Shown here: in pieces, positions 1 through 5,902 of the stretch
Layout of the letters: each line of letters begins with the position of its first letter
Numbering within the stretch: the first letter of the stretch is position 1
NCBI GenBank assembly: GCA_036375895.1
Contig: DASVBJ010000022.1
Span: forward strand, 1-5,906
Reading direction: 5' to 3'
DNA: 5,906 bases
Source of the DNA: DASVBJ01 sp036375895
GTDB lineage: Bacteria; Actinomycetota; Actinomycetes; JACCUZ01
Made by a program: the position numbers and the translations under genes
Notes under the pieces: model-generated
Seen by the model: the letters and a program-made list of their open reading frames with translations, nothing else
What the model was told of the DNA's origin: nothing
Database searches by the model: none

Positions 1-1197
1 GGCCGCGCCGGGCGAGGCGTTCATGCCCGTGGCGATCTGCTCCTTGGCGGCCGAGTCGTCGAAGCGCGGGAACATGAGCTGGGCCAGCTGGTCGCCGTTG
101 ACCCGGGCCAGCGCCTCGTCCATGTCGATGAGACCCTGGTCGACGAGCTGGGTGGCGATGCGGAACGCAGCCCCGGCCGTGCGCTTGCCGACGCGGGTCT
201 GCAGCATCCACAGCTTGTTGCGCTCGATGGTGAACTCGATGTCGCACAGGTCGCGGTAGTGGTTCTCGAGCGTCTCCATGATGGCCAGCAGCTCGTCGTA
301 CGCCGGCTTGTCGATCCGCTCGAGGTCCTGCAGCGGCACGGTGTTGCGGATGCCCGCGACCACGTCCTCGCCCTGGGCGTTCTGCAGGTAGTCGCCGTAG
401 ATGCCCTGGTGGCCGGAGCCGGGGTCACGGGTGAACGCGACGCCGGTGCCGGAGTCCATCCCGAGGTTGCCGAACACCATCGAGCAGACGTTGACCGCGG
501 TGCCGAGGTCGGCCGGGATGCGCTCCTGGCGCCGGTAGAGGATGGCGCGGGGCGCGTTCCAGGAGTCGAAGACGGCGCGGATGGCGAGATCCAGCTGCTC
601 GCGGGGGTCGGTGGGGAACTCCCGGCCGGCGTGCTCGCGCACCAGGCCCTTGAAGGTGTCGACGAGCTGGCGCAGGTCGTGCTCGTCGAGGTCGAGGTCG
701 TTCTCGGTGCCCTTGCGCTGCTTCGCCTCGTGCAGGGCCTCCTCGAAGTGGTCGCCGTCGACGTCGAGCACGGTCTTGCCGAACATCTGGATGAGCCGCC
801 GGTAGGAGTCCCAGGCGAAGCGCTCGTTGCCGGCCTGCTTGGCCAGGCCCTGCACGGACTCGTCGTTCAGGCCGATGTTGAGGACGGTGTCCATCATGCC
901 GGGCATGGAGAACTTCGCGCCCGAGCGCACCGAGACCAGCAGCGGGTCGTCGGGCTGACCGAGCTTGCGGCCCATCGCCTGCTCGAGGGCGTCGAGGTGC
1001 CGGCTGACCTCGTCCCGCAGCTCGTCCGGCTCGTCCCCGGTCTCCAGGTAGACCTTGCACGCCTCGGTCGTGATGGTGAACCCCGGGGGCACGGGGAGGC
1101 CGAGATTCGTCATCTCGGCGAGGTTGGCCCCTTTGCCCCCCAGCAGGTCCTTGAGATCCTTGTTGCCCTCGGTGAAGTCGTAGACGTACTTCGGCAC
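1..1197 (-). CDS. ppdK: Pyruvate phosphate dikinase, N-terminal part (runs off the window)
   Basis: PPDK interconverts pyruvate + ATP + phosphate and PEP + AMP + pyrophosphate in the cytoplasm, linking glycolysis and gluconeogenesis. I translated the frame by hand: 399 codons without a stop or frameshift. Visible motifs of the ATP-grasp nucleotide domain are GGKGANLAEM (residues 20-29, K22), VRSGAKFSMPGMMDTVLNIG (R91 at its start), GNLGMDSGTGVAFTRDP (about 243-259), NAQGEDVVAGIRNT (273-286) and IEFTIERNKLWMLQTRVGKR (320-339). K22, R91, D319, E321, Q333 and R335 match the ATP-site residues K22, R92, D321, E323, Q335 and R337 of the Clostridium symbiosum enzyme, as I recall them. The frame ends in ASPGAA, the linker before the swivelling phosphohistidine domain. 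The catalytic His and the PEP/pyruvate barrel (full length about 870-900 aa) therefore lie outside. The start is GTG at 1197, giving VPKYVYDFTEGNK, a typical actinobacterial N-terminus. An in-frame GTG at 1203 is less likely. The gene is divergent from the oxidoreductase. Confidence 0.96.
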   Translation of the reverse strand, partial: MPKYVYDFTEGNKDLKDLLGGKGANLAEMTNLGLPVPPGFTITTEACKVYLETGDEPDELRDEVSRHLDALEQAMGRKLGQPDDPLLVSVRSGAKFSMPGMMDTVLNIGLNDESVQGLAKQAGNERFAWDSYRRLIQMFGKTVLDVDGDHFEEALHEAKQRKGTENDLDLDEHDLRQLVDTFKGLVREHAGREFPTDPREQLDLAIRAVFDSWNAPRAILYRRQERIPADLGTAVNVCSMVFGNLGMDSGTGVAFTRDPGSGHQGIYGDYLQNAQGEDVVAGIRNTVPLQDLERIDKPAYDELLAIMETLENHYRDLCDIEFTIERNKLWMLQTRVGKRTAGAAFRIATQLVDQGLIDMDEALARVNGDQLAQLMFPRFDDSAAKEQIATGMNASPGAA

Positions 1198-1202
1198 GGC
1201 CA

Positions 1203-1207
1203 CCCTC
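1203..1207 (-). promoter_or_regulatory. Ribosome binding site choosing the ppdK GTG start
   Basis: On the minus strand GAGGG (within GAGGCGAGGG) is followed by five bases and then GTG at 1197. The alternative in-frame GTG at 1203 overlaps this motif and would have almost no spacer. The site therefore favours the 1197 start, which also matches the usual family N-terminus. Confidence 0.55.
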
Positions 1208-1236
1208 GCCTCGTCGGTCGGAAGCTCCCGGTGTGG

Positions 1237-1242
1237 AGCCTA
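1237..1242 (-). promoter_or_regulatory. Weak candidate -10 element for ppdK
   Basis: The minus strand reads TAGGCT, which fits the actinobacterial TANNNT -10 pattern, about 40 bases upstream of the ppdK start. No convincing -35 hexamer lies 16-18 bases further upstream. One hexamer match in a GC-rich spacer is weak evidence. Confidence 0.2.
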
Positions 1243-1262
1243 CCCATGCTCCGCAGAGGGCA

Positions 1263-1287
1263 GACCGCAGGTCGAGGGACCAAGGTC
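1263..1287. promoter_or_regulatory. Alternating GACC/GGTC half-site cluster, possible operator
   Basis: Four tetramers alternate within 25 bases: GACC (1263-1266), GGTC (1270-1273), GACC (1278-1281), GGTC (1284-1287). They form two short inverted repeats, GACC-N3-GGTC and GACC-N2-GGTC, separated by GAGG. The cluster sits in the middle of the 131-base spacer between divergent ppdK and the oxidoreductase, where a shared operator would be expected. No regulator is encoded in the window and the half-sites are short, so the role is inference. The rest of 1198-1328 holds the two ribosome binding sites and no clear promoter pair. Confidence 0.3.
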
Positions 1288-1314
1288 ATGCGGGACGAGC
1301 GGAAGGGCACGGAC

Positions 1315-1320
1315 AGGGAG
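1315..1320 (+). promoter_or_regulatory. Ribosome binding site deciding the oxidoreductase start
   Basis: AGGGAG ends eight bases before ATG 1329. The same frame is open further upstream to a GTG at 1233 and has another ATG at 1335. The 1335 ATG is spaced too far (14 bases), and residues encoded upstream of 1329 do not look like this family. The site supports 1329. Confidence 0.6.
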
Positions 1321-1328
1321 TGACTAGC

Positions 1329-2333
1329 ATGGTCATGATCGACGAGGCCCGCGCGCTGCGCTGGGGCGTGATCGGGACCGGGAGCATCGCGTCCTCCTTC
1401 GCGGCGGACCTGAGGCTGCTCCCCGACGCGGAGCTGGTCGCGGTCGGCTCCCGGGCGCAGGCCACCGCGGACGAGTTCGGCGACCGGTACGACGTGCCCC
1501 GCCGCCACCCGTCGTACGCCGGGCTCGTCGCGGACGACGAGGTCGACGTGGTCTACGTCGCCACACCGCACCCGGGCCACCACGATGCGGCGCTGGCCGC
1601 GATCGAGGCCGGCAAGGCGGTGCTCGTGGAGAAGCCGTTCACCATGGATGCCGGCGAGGCCCTCTCGCTGGTCGCGGCGGCCCGACGGCACGGCGTCTTC
1701 CTCATGGAGGCCATGTGGGCGCGGTTCGTGCCGCACATGGTCCGGCTGCGGTCCCTCGTCCAGGACGGGGCGCTCGGCGACGTGCGGGCGGTGCTGGCCG
1801 ACCACGGCCAGTGGTTCGCCCCCGACCCCGACCACCGGCTCTTCGCCCCGTCGCTGGGCGGCGGCGCACTGCTCGACCTGGGCGTCTACCCCGTGTCGCT
1901 GGCGTCGATGCTGCTCGGCGAGCCGGCCGCGGTGTCGGCGGTCGGCACCCCGGCGTTCACCGGGGTGGACGCGCAGACCTCGATGGTCATGACGTACGCC
2001 GGGGGCCGCCAGGCCGTGCTGAGCTGCACGCTGGAGGCGCTCGGTGCCAACCGCGCGACGGTCGTCGGGACCGATGCGCGCATCGAGCTCGACCCCGTCT
2101 GGTACATGCCCGGAGGCTTCTGGCTGCTGCGCCGGGACGGCACGGCGGAGCGGTACGACGAGCCGCACGAGGGCAGCGGGCTGCGTCACGAGGCCGCCGA
2201 GGTGATGCGATGCATGCGGGCCGGCCTGACCGAGAGCCCGGCGATGCCGCTCGACGAGACGGTCGCGATCATGCGCACGATGGACGAGGTCCGGCGGCAG
2301 ATCGGGCTCGACTACGCCGCCCTCACCGCTTGA
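1329..2333 (+). CDS. Gfo/Idh/MocA-family oxidoreductase, dihydrodiol dehydrogenase-like
   Basis: A 334-residue cytoplasmic NAD(P)-dependent dehydrogenase, a usual length for the family. The N-terminal Rossmann fold opens with WGVIGTGSIASSF (GTGSIA at residues 16-21, dinucleotide-binding loop). The signature EKP is at 101-103, with K102 the expected catalytic lysine. MEAMWARFVPH follows, then the C-terminal sheet domain with GGGALLDLGVYPVS, where D183 and Y187 sit in the substrate pocket. The MEAMW and LLDLGVYP motifs resemble the dimeric dihydrodiol dehydrogenase / D-xylose dehydrogenase-like branch, whose catalytic pair is Lys and Tyr. The substrate is probably a sugar, cyclitol or diol, but the sequence does not say which. 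The gene is alone on its strand, divergent from ppdK and convergent with the lipoprotein gene 27 bases away. No sugar transporter or kinase is in view to suggest a pathway. Confidence 0.92.
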   Translation: MVMIDEARALRWGVIGTGSIASSFAADLRLLPDAELVAVGSRAQATADEFGDRYDVPRRHPSYAGLVADDEVDVVYVATPHPGHHDAALAAIEAGKAVLVEKPFTMDAGEALSLVAAARRHGVFLMEAMWARFVPHMVRLRSLVQDGALGDVRAVLADHGQWFAPDPDHRLFAPSLGGGALLDLGVYPVSLASMLLGEPAAVSAVGTPAFTGVDAQTSMVMTYAGGRQAVLSCTLEALGANRATVVGTDARIELDPVWYMPGGFWLLRRDGTAERYDEPHEGSGLRHEAAEVMRCMRAGLTESPAMPLDETVAIMRTMDEVRRQIGLDYAALTA

Positions 2334-2360
2334 CGTGCGCCTCCGTTGTCGCCGGTGCCG
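2334..2360. other. Convergent 27-base intergenic gap
   Basis: The oxidoreductase (plus) and lipoprotein (minus) stop codons face each other across 27 bases. A five-pair dyad GCCGG/CCGGC (2351-2355 and 2365-2369, nine-base loop) overlaps the lipoprotein stop and has no T-tract on either strand. It could act as a weak shared terminator, but I do not call one. Confidence 0.4.
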
Positions 2361-2834
2361 TCAGCCGGCCTTGGCCGCCAGCACCGTGATCAGCGTGTCG
2401 CCGTCGCACTGCGGCAGCTCGCGGATGGCCCACCGGCCGCGGTAGCCCTCGCCGGACCAGTCGGACTCGGCGTCGTGCTCCTCGACCTCGCCCGCCGAGA
2501 GCCGCAGCCCGGCCTCCGGCAGGGACTTCTGGAGGAACGCCAGGGTCTCCTTGACGCCCTGAGAGGTGACCGCGTAGACGATCAGACGGCCCTCGCTGCG
2601 CTTCTCGCTGCCGGTCACGATCGCCGAGTCGGGCAGCCGGAACGCAGACGGGAAGCCGGCCGGCACCGGCGCCGCCGTCGCCTTGGCGGCACAGGTCGCG
2701 CCGGCGCTGGAGGTCTTGGTCGCCCTCTCGACCTCCCGGGCCTCCTTGCTCTCGAACACCTCGCATCCGCTGGCCAGCAGCATGGCCGCTGCCGCCGCGA
2801 GGGCCACGGCCGCCCGGGCTGCCCGCACCGGCAC
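2361..2834 (-). CDS. Small secreted lipoprotein of unknown function
   Basis: 157 residues. The N-terminus is a lipoprotein signal: Arg at 4 and 7, an Ala-rich hydrophobic stretch (8-21) and the lipobox-like LLASGC, predicting lipid attachment at C24 on the outer face of the cytoplasmic membrane. Alanine at -3 is a permitted but less common lipobox residue. A polar linker (25-58) rich in E, K, A and S precedes a small folded domain of about 100 residues with alternating strand-like segments (RLIVYAVTS, RWAIREL, DTLITVLAA) and one helix (KETLAFLQKSLPEAG). C48 and C143 could form a disulfide. I do not recognise the family. The start is GTG at 2834, the base after the TAG of the upstream gene in the same frame. 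Translational coupling and a related surface role with that gene are likely, but this is inferred from arrangement only. Confidence 0.85.
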   Translation of the reverse strand: MPVRAARAAVALAAAAAMLLASGCEVFESKEAREVERATKTSSAGATCAAKATAAPVPAGFPSAFRLPDSAIVTGSEKRSEGRLIVYAVTSQGVKETLAFLQKSLPEAGLRLSAGEVEEHDAESDWSGEGYRGRWAIRELPQCDGDTLITVLAAKAG

Positions 2835-4634
2835 CTACTTCCTCGGCTTCTTGACGTGCTTGCCGGAGACGACCGCGTCATAGGCACCGAACAGCGTGTT
2901 CCCCGAGCTCTGCCGCGCGATCGTGGCGAGAGCGTCGTAGTTCTGCGCGCCGCCCGAGGCGCAGGCACCGGTGCAGCCGTCGGCGTAGCCGACCTCGATG
3001 CGGCCCAGCTTGTCGATCGTCACGTCCATGAAGTCGAGCAGGTTGCGGTCCTGCCCGCAGGTGGTGCCGCCGGTGCAGATGGAGCCCTTCTGGACCGGGT
3101 CGTTGGGCGTGACGTCGGTGGTGACCCAGCTGACGCCCCCGTCGTACGTCGTGGCGACGTAGAGGTGCCAGACCCCCTGGAAGCTCTGCTGGTCCTGGTA
3201 GTTGCCGCCGGTGGTGCTGCCGAGGAAGGCGAACGCCGCGCGGTTGGCGTCACCGGCCACGACCGCCGGGAACACGATGTTCTTCACCCCCAGCTGCGCG
3301 CCGACGTTCTGGTCGTTGCTCCAGGTCTTGCCCTTGTCGTGGGAGACCGCGATGCGGGCGGTGCCGTCGCTGTTCTGGTAGCCGAGGTACGCCGTGCCGT
3401 CGGCGCCGATGCCGACGCTCGGGTCGGAGTCGCCCGGCGTGCTGGTCGGCACCTTGCGGACCTCCCAGGTCGCGCCGTTGTCCTCCGAGACGGCGACCGC
3501 CTGGTTGCCGCCGCAGCCCTTGTTGGGCACGTACACCGTGCCGTCGGGCGCCACCTTCACGTGCCCGTGCAGGCCGCCGCAGTCGAGCAGGCTGTACATC
3601 GGCACGGCCGGGCCGTACGTGAGGCCGCCGTCACGGCTCACCGCGCACGACGCGTCGGCGATGTCCTGCGAGCAGTAGTAGACCGCCAGGTCGGAGGTCA
3701 GGCCGCCCTGACCGTTCGCACTGAAGGGGCCGCCGCCGATTGTCTGGTGGTCGACACCGGAGTTGATGCCCGAGCCGGACGTCGGCGTCCAGGTCGCGCC
3801 GTCGTCGTCGGTCATGCACGTGAGCGCGGTCTTGCCGGCCAGCTGCGACTCGAAGGTCCGCCCGGACTGGTGGTCGGTGAACAGGATCGGGTCGAGGCTG
3901 GTGGTGCTGCCCTGCGGGCAGCCGTTCGCCGCCTTGGCGCTGCGGTCGGCCCAGGTCGCGGTGCCGGCCGAGTCGAAGTCCACCTTGTACGTCGAGGTGT
4001 ACGCCTGGTAGGTCGTCGCGCCGGTCTGCCAGTTGTTGCCGATCGACGGCTCCCCGGCGTCGTGGGCGTCGGGCAGGCTCTCCGGGGCCGCGTAGTTACG
4101 GAACCCCGGCGCCGTGGCCGTGCTGGGGGCCGGGTCGGCCGGGTTCTGCGTCAATGCCGCCGTGCCGGTGAAGCTCTCGCCGAGCGGCGCGTACGGCACC
4201 ACCCGCACCGTGTACGACCCGGACACCGCGGGCAGCAGGACCGTCTCGGGGTCGCTCGACGACGCGGCCGAGCTGATCGTGCTGCCCGACGCGTCGAGCA
4301 CGTAGAGATCGAAGTCGGCCGCGCTGTTGGCCCACTGCACGTCGATCCGGAGGCTGTGGTCGGTGTCGTACCCGGCAGGCACGGAGACGCCCAGCTGGAA
4401 GTCGTCGCACGGCGTCGCCGAGCCGCACTGCGGGTCCCCTAGCGTCCCGGTCGTGTTGGCCACCGCGAACGGCCCGGCGGTCCACGTGGTGCTCGTGCTC
4501 GTGTCGCTCACCGACCCGCTGGCCGGCGTCGCCGCGTCGGCGGGCAAGGTCGCGAGGGCCCCGCAGAGCCCGGCAGCCACCAGCCCTGCCACCACCCGGC
4601 GCCGTGGGGACGCACCCATCCAGAGTCCGAACAC
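2835..4634 (-). CDS. Secreted PPC-like plus Asp-box (BNR) sialidase-like beta-propeller protein
   Basis: 599 residues from GTG 4634, chosen because an excellent Shine-Dalgarno sequence lies six bases upstream. A GTG at 4670 would add 12 residues and swallow that site; an ATG at 4619 is too far from it. Signal peptide: PRRR, a hydrophobic core (VVAGLVAAGLCGALATL) and likely cleavage after ADA, near residue 34-36. Residues about 45-165 resemble a bacterial pre-peptidase C-terminal (PPC) sandwich (DFDLYVLDASGS, SGSYTVRVVPY). The rest is a BNR/Asp-box propeller with five boxes: TDDDGATW (275-282), SRDGGLTY (333-340), SEDNGATW (383-390), SHDKGKTW (431-438) and TYDGGVSW (496-503). Twelve mature cysteines fall in close pairs, fitting an exported disulfide protein. 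Proteins like this are often auto-named exo-alpha-sialidase, but I see no FRIP motif and cannot identify the sialidase arginine triad. Enzyme activity is unproven; a glycan-binding or other hydrolytic role is possible. No transmembrane or sorting anchor is visible; the C-terminus is basic (KHVKKPRK). Confidence 0.9.
   Translation of the reverse strand: MFGLWMGASPRRRVVAGLVAAGLCGALATLPADAATPASGSVSDTSTSTTWTAGPFAVANTTGTLGDPQCGSATPCDDFQLGVSVPAGYDTDHSLRIDVQWANSAADFDLYVLDASGSTISSAASSSDPETVLLPAVSGSYTVRVVPYAPLGESFTGTAALTQNPADPAPSTATAPGFRNYAAPESLPDAHDAGEPSIGNNWQTGATTYQAYTSTYKVDFDSAGTATWADRSAKAANGCPQGSTTSLDPILFTDHQSGRTFESQLAGKTALTCMTDDDGATWTPTSGSGINSGVDHQTIGGGPFSANGQGGLTSDLAVYYCSQDIADASCAVSRDGGLTYGPAVPMYSLLDCGGLHGHVKVAPDGTVYVPNKGCGGNQAVAVSEDNGATWEVRKVPTSTPGDSDPSVGIGADGTAYLGYQNSDGTARIAVSHDKGKTWSNDQNVGAQLGVKNIVFPAVVAGDANRAAFAFLGSTTGGNYQDQQSFQGVWHLYVATTYDGGVSWVTTDVTPNDPVQKGSICTGGTTCGQDRNLLDFMDVTIDKLGRIEVGYADGCTGACASGGAQNYDALATIARQSSGNTLFGAYDAVVSGKHVKKPRK
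2838..2844 (-). promoter_or_regulatory. Ribosome binding site for the lipoprotein, inside the upstream gene
   Basis: Minus-strand GAGGAAG lies in the last sense codons of the propeller gene, followed by its TAG stop (2837-2835) and then GTG 2834. GAGG is six bases from the start, ideal spacing. The overlap of ribosome binding site and stop predicts translational coupling and a shared mRNA. Confidence 0.6.
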
Positions 4635-4640
4635 GACACG

Positions 4641-4648
4641 CCTCCTCC
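4641..4648 (-). promoter_or_regulatory. Strong ribosome binding site of the propeller gene
   Basis: Minus-strand GGAGGAGG is followed by CGTGTC and GTG 4634. It is the strongest Shine-Dalgarno match in the window and the reason for choosing 4634 over the more upstream in-frame GTG at 4670. Confidence 0.7.
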
Positions 4649-4664
4649 GGCCCAGGGTCGGGCC
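4649..4664 (-). other. Small hairpin directly upstream of the propeller ribosome binding site
   Basis: Minus-strand GGCCC-GACCCT-GGGCC gives a five-pair GC stem with a six-base loop ending at the base before GGAGGAGG. Such a stem could affect ribosome access or mRNA stability. Five GC pairs are common by chance in this composition, so the role is speculative. Confidence 0.25.
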
Positions 4665-4707
4665 CTCCACCGGTCAACGAGCGGCGGGGACCTGGGTCAC
4701 GCTCGGG

Positions 4708-4733
4708 GTTCCCCGCCTGAAGCGGGGCGAAAC
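4708..4733 (-). terminator. Hairpin after dus, possible terminator without a T-tract
   Basis: On the minus strand, CCCCGC-TTCAG-GCGGGG forms a six-pair GC stem with a five-base loop (4711-4727). GTT and AAC can extend it by three pairs past a three-base bulge. It starts about 20 bases after the dus stop, where a terminator would sit. No T-run follows, which is common for actinobacterial terminators but leaves open a processing or leader structure for the downstream propeller gene. I found no clear TANNNT promoter between here and that gene, so partial readthrough from dus is possible. Confidence 0.4.
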
Positions 4734-4753
4734 ATGCCGATCTGCCCTTTCGG

Positions 4754-5902
4754 TCACCCGCCCGAGACCGCGAGCTCGGCGTCCCCGGCCACGTGGCCGC
4801 CGCCGGTGCTGTCGAGCCACCCCTCGGGAAGCACCACTCGGCGCGGCGACCCGAGCCGCCCCCGCGGCGCGCCCACCGCGTCGGGAGGGAACGGGACGCC
4901 GCCGTCGAGCGTGGCCAGCAGCTCGTCGAGCTCGGACAGGGATGACACCATCCCGAGCCGCTGCCGGGTCTCGCCGCCCACCGGGAAGCCCTTGAGGTAC
5001 CACGAGACGTGCTTGCGGAACTCGCGGGCGCCCTTGTCCTCGCCGAGCCAGTCGGCCATGAGGCGGGCGTGCCGGCGCATCACGGCCGCCACCTCGGACA
5101 GCCGGGGGCCGGGCTCGTCGGGGCGCCCGTCGAAGGCCCGCTGGAACGAGCGGAACAGCCACGGCCGACCCAGGCAGCCCCGGCCCACCACGACCCCGTC
5201 GCAGCCGGTCTCGCGCATCATCCGCAGTGCGTCCTCGGCCTCCCACACGTCGCCGTTGCCGAGCACCGGCACCTGCGTGACGTGCTCCTTCAACCGGGCC
5301 ACCGCCGACCAGTCGGCCTGACCCGAGTAGGCCTGCGCCGCCGTGCGCCCGTGCAGAGCCACCGCGGTGACGCCCTCGTCCTGCGCGATCCGCCCGGCGT
5401 CGAGGTAGGTGAGGTGGTCGTCGTCGATGCCCTTGCGCATCTTCATGGTCACCGGCAGGCCTTCCGCGGCCTGCACCGCGGCCCGCAGGATCGACCGCAG
5501 GAGGTCGCGCTTCCACGGCAGCGCCGCTCCCCCACCGCGCCGGGTCACCTTGGGCACCGGGCAGCCGAAGTTGAGGTCGATGTGGTCGGCGCGGTCCTCG
5601 GCCACCAGCATCGTGACGGCCTCGCGCACGTACTGCGGGTCGACCCCGTAGAGCTGCAGGCTGCGCGGCGTCTCGTCCGGCCCGAACTCGATCATCTTCA
5701 TCGTCTCGGGGTCGCGCTCGACCAGCGCCCGGGTGGTGATCATCTCGCTGACGAACAGCCCCCCGCCGTACTCCCTGCACAGGGTCCGGAACGGCGCGTT
5801 GGTGATGCCCGCCATCGGCGCGAGGACGACCGGCGGCCACACCTGGTGCGACCCGATGCGCAGCGGGGTCGTCGCAGGGCCGGTCTCGGCGGGGGCGGTC
5901 AC
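4754..5902 (-). CDS. dusB: tRNA-dihydrouridine synthase, DusB type
   Basis: FMN- and NADPH-dependent enzyme that reduces specific uridines in tRNA to dihydrouridine, in the cytoplasm. 382 residues. The TIM-barrel FMN-binding motif PMAGITNAPFR is at 29-39 and QLYGVDP at 83-89. LNFGCPVPKV (110-119) carries the expected catalytic Cys at 114. MKMRKGIDDDH (153-163), LHGRTAAQAYSG (183-194), VPVLGNGDVW (211-220) and GCDGVVVGRGCLGRPWLF (233-250) supply FMN phosphate and tRNA contacts. The C-terminal helical tRNA-binding domain (about 265-332) includes HVSWYLKGFP. The tail with PRGRLGSPRRVVLPEGWLD and a terminal VSGG is typical of the longer actinobacterial proteins (E. coli DusB has about 320 residues). 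GTG 5902 is a sensible start, about 14 residues before the conserved LRIG, but only four bases upstream are visible, so its ribosome binding site is unseen and a longer N-terminus cannot be excluded. Which tRNA position it modifies is not shown by the sequence. Confidence 0.95.
   Translation of the reverse strand: MTAPAETGPATTPLRIGSHQVWPPVVLAPMAGITNAPFRTLCREYGGGLFVSEMITTRALVERDPETMKMIEFGPDETPRSLQLYGVDPQYVREAVTMLVAEDRADHIDLNFGCPVPKVTRRGGGAALPWKRDLLRSILRAAVQAAEGLPVTMKMRKGIDDDHLTYLDAGRIAQDEGVTAVALHGRTAAQAYSGQADWSAVARLKEHVTQVPVLGNGDVWEAEDALRMMRETGCDGVVVGRGCLGRPWLFRSFQRAFDGRPDEPGPRLSEVAAVMRRHARLMADWLGEDKGAREFRKHVSWYLKGFPVGGETRQRLGMVSSLSELDELLATLDGGVPFPPDAVGAPRGRLGSPRRVVLPEGWLDSTGGGHVAGDAELAVSGG

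Noticed and set aside
259..1323. 354-codon open frame on the plus strand opposite ppdK
   Set aside because: Same register artefact, opposite a fully conserved PPDK reading frame; no recognisable protein features.
1110..2189. 359-codon open frame on the minus strand opposite the oxidoreductase
   Set aside because: Codon-register shadow of a clear Gfo/Idh/MocA gene; low-complexity R/H/V-rich translation.
2351..2369. GCCGG/CCGGC dyad between the convergent genes as a bidirectional terminator
   Set aside because: Only five pairs with a nine-base loop and no T-tract on either strand; expected often by chance at this GC content.
2346..4442. 698-codon open frame on the plus strand opposite the propeller and lipoprotein genes
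   Set aside because: It is in exact codon register with the minus-strand genes. Stops there would need TTA, CTA or TCA sense codons, which high-GC genes avoid. The product is V/A/R/G-rich without domains.
4557..4607. Twin-arginine (Tat) export signal on the propeller protein
   Set aside because: PRRRVVAGL has adjacent arginines but lacks the rest of the S-R-R-x-F-L-K consensus; a Sec signal explains the sequence as well, and many cysteine pairs fit unfolded export.
4635..4753. Riboswitch in the propeller leader
   Set aside because: The interval is short and I could match no known riboswitch consensus; only simple GC hairpins are visible.
4674..5840. 388-codon frame on the same strand as dus
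   Set aside because: Shifted frame of dus with an Arg/Gly/Ala-rich product; the dus frame has all family motifs.
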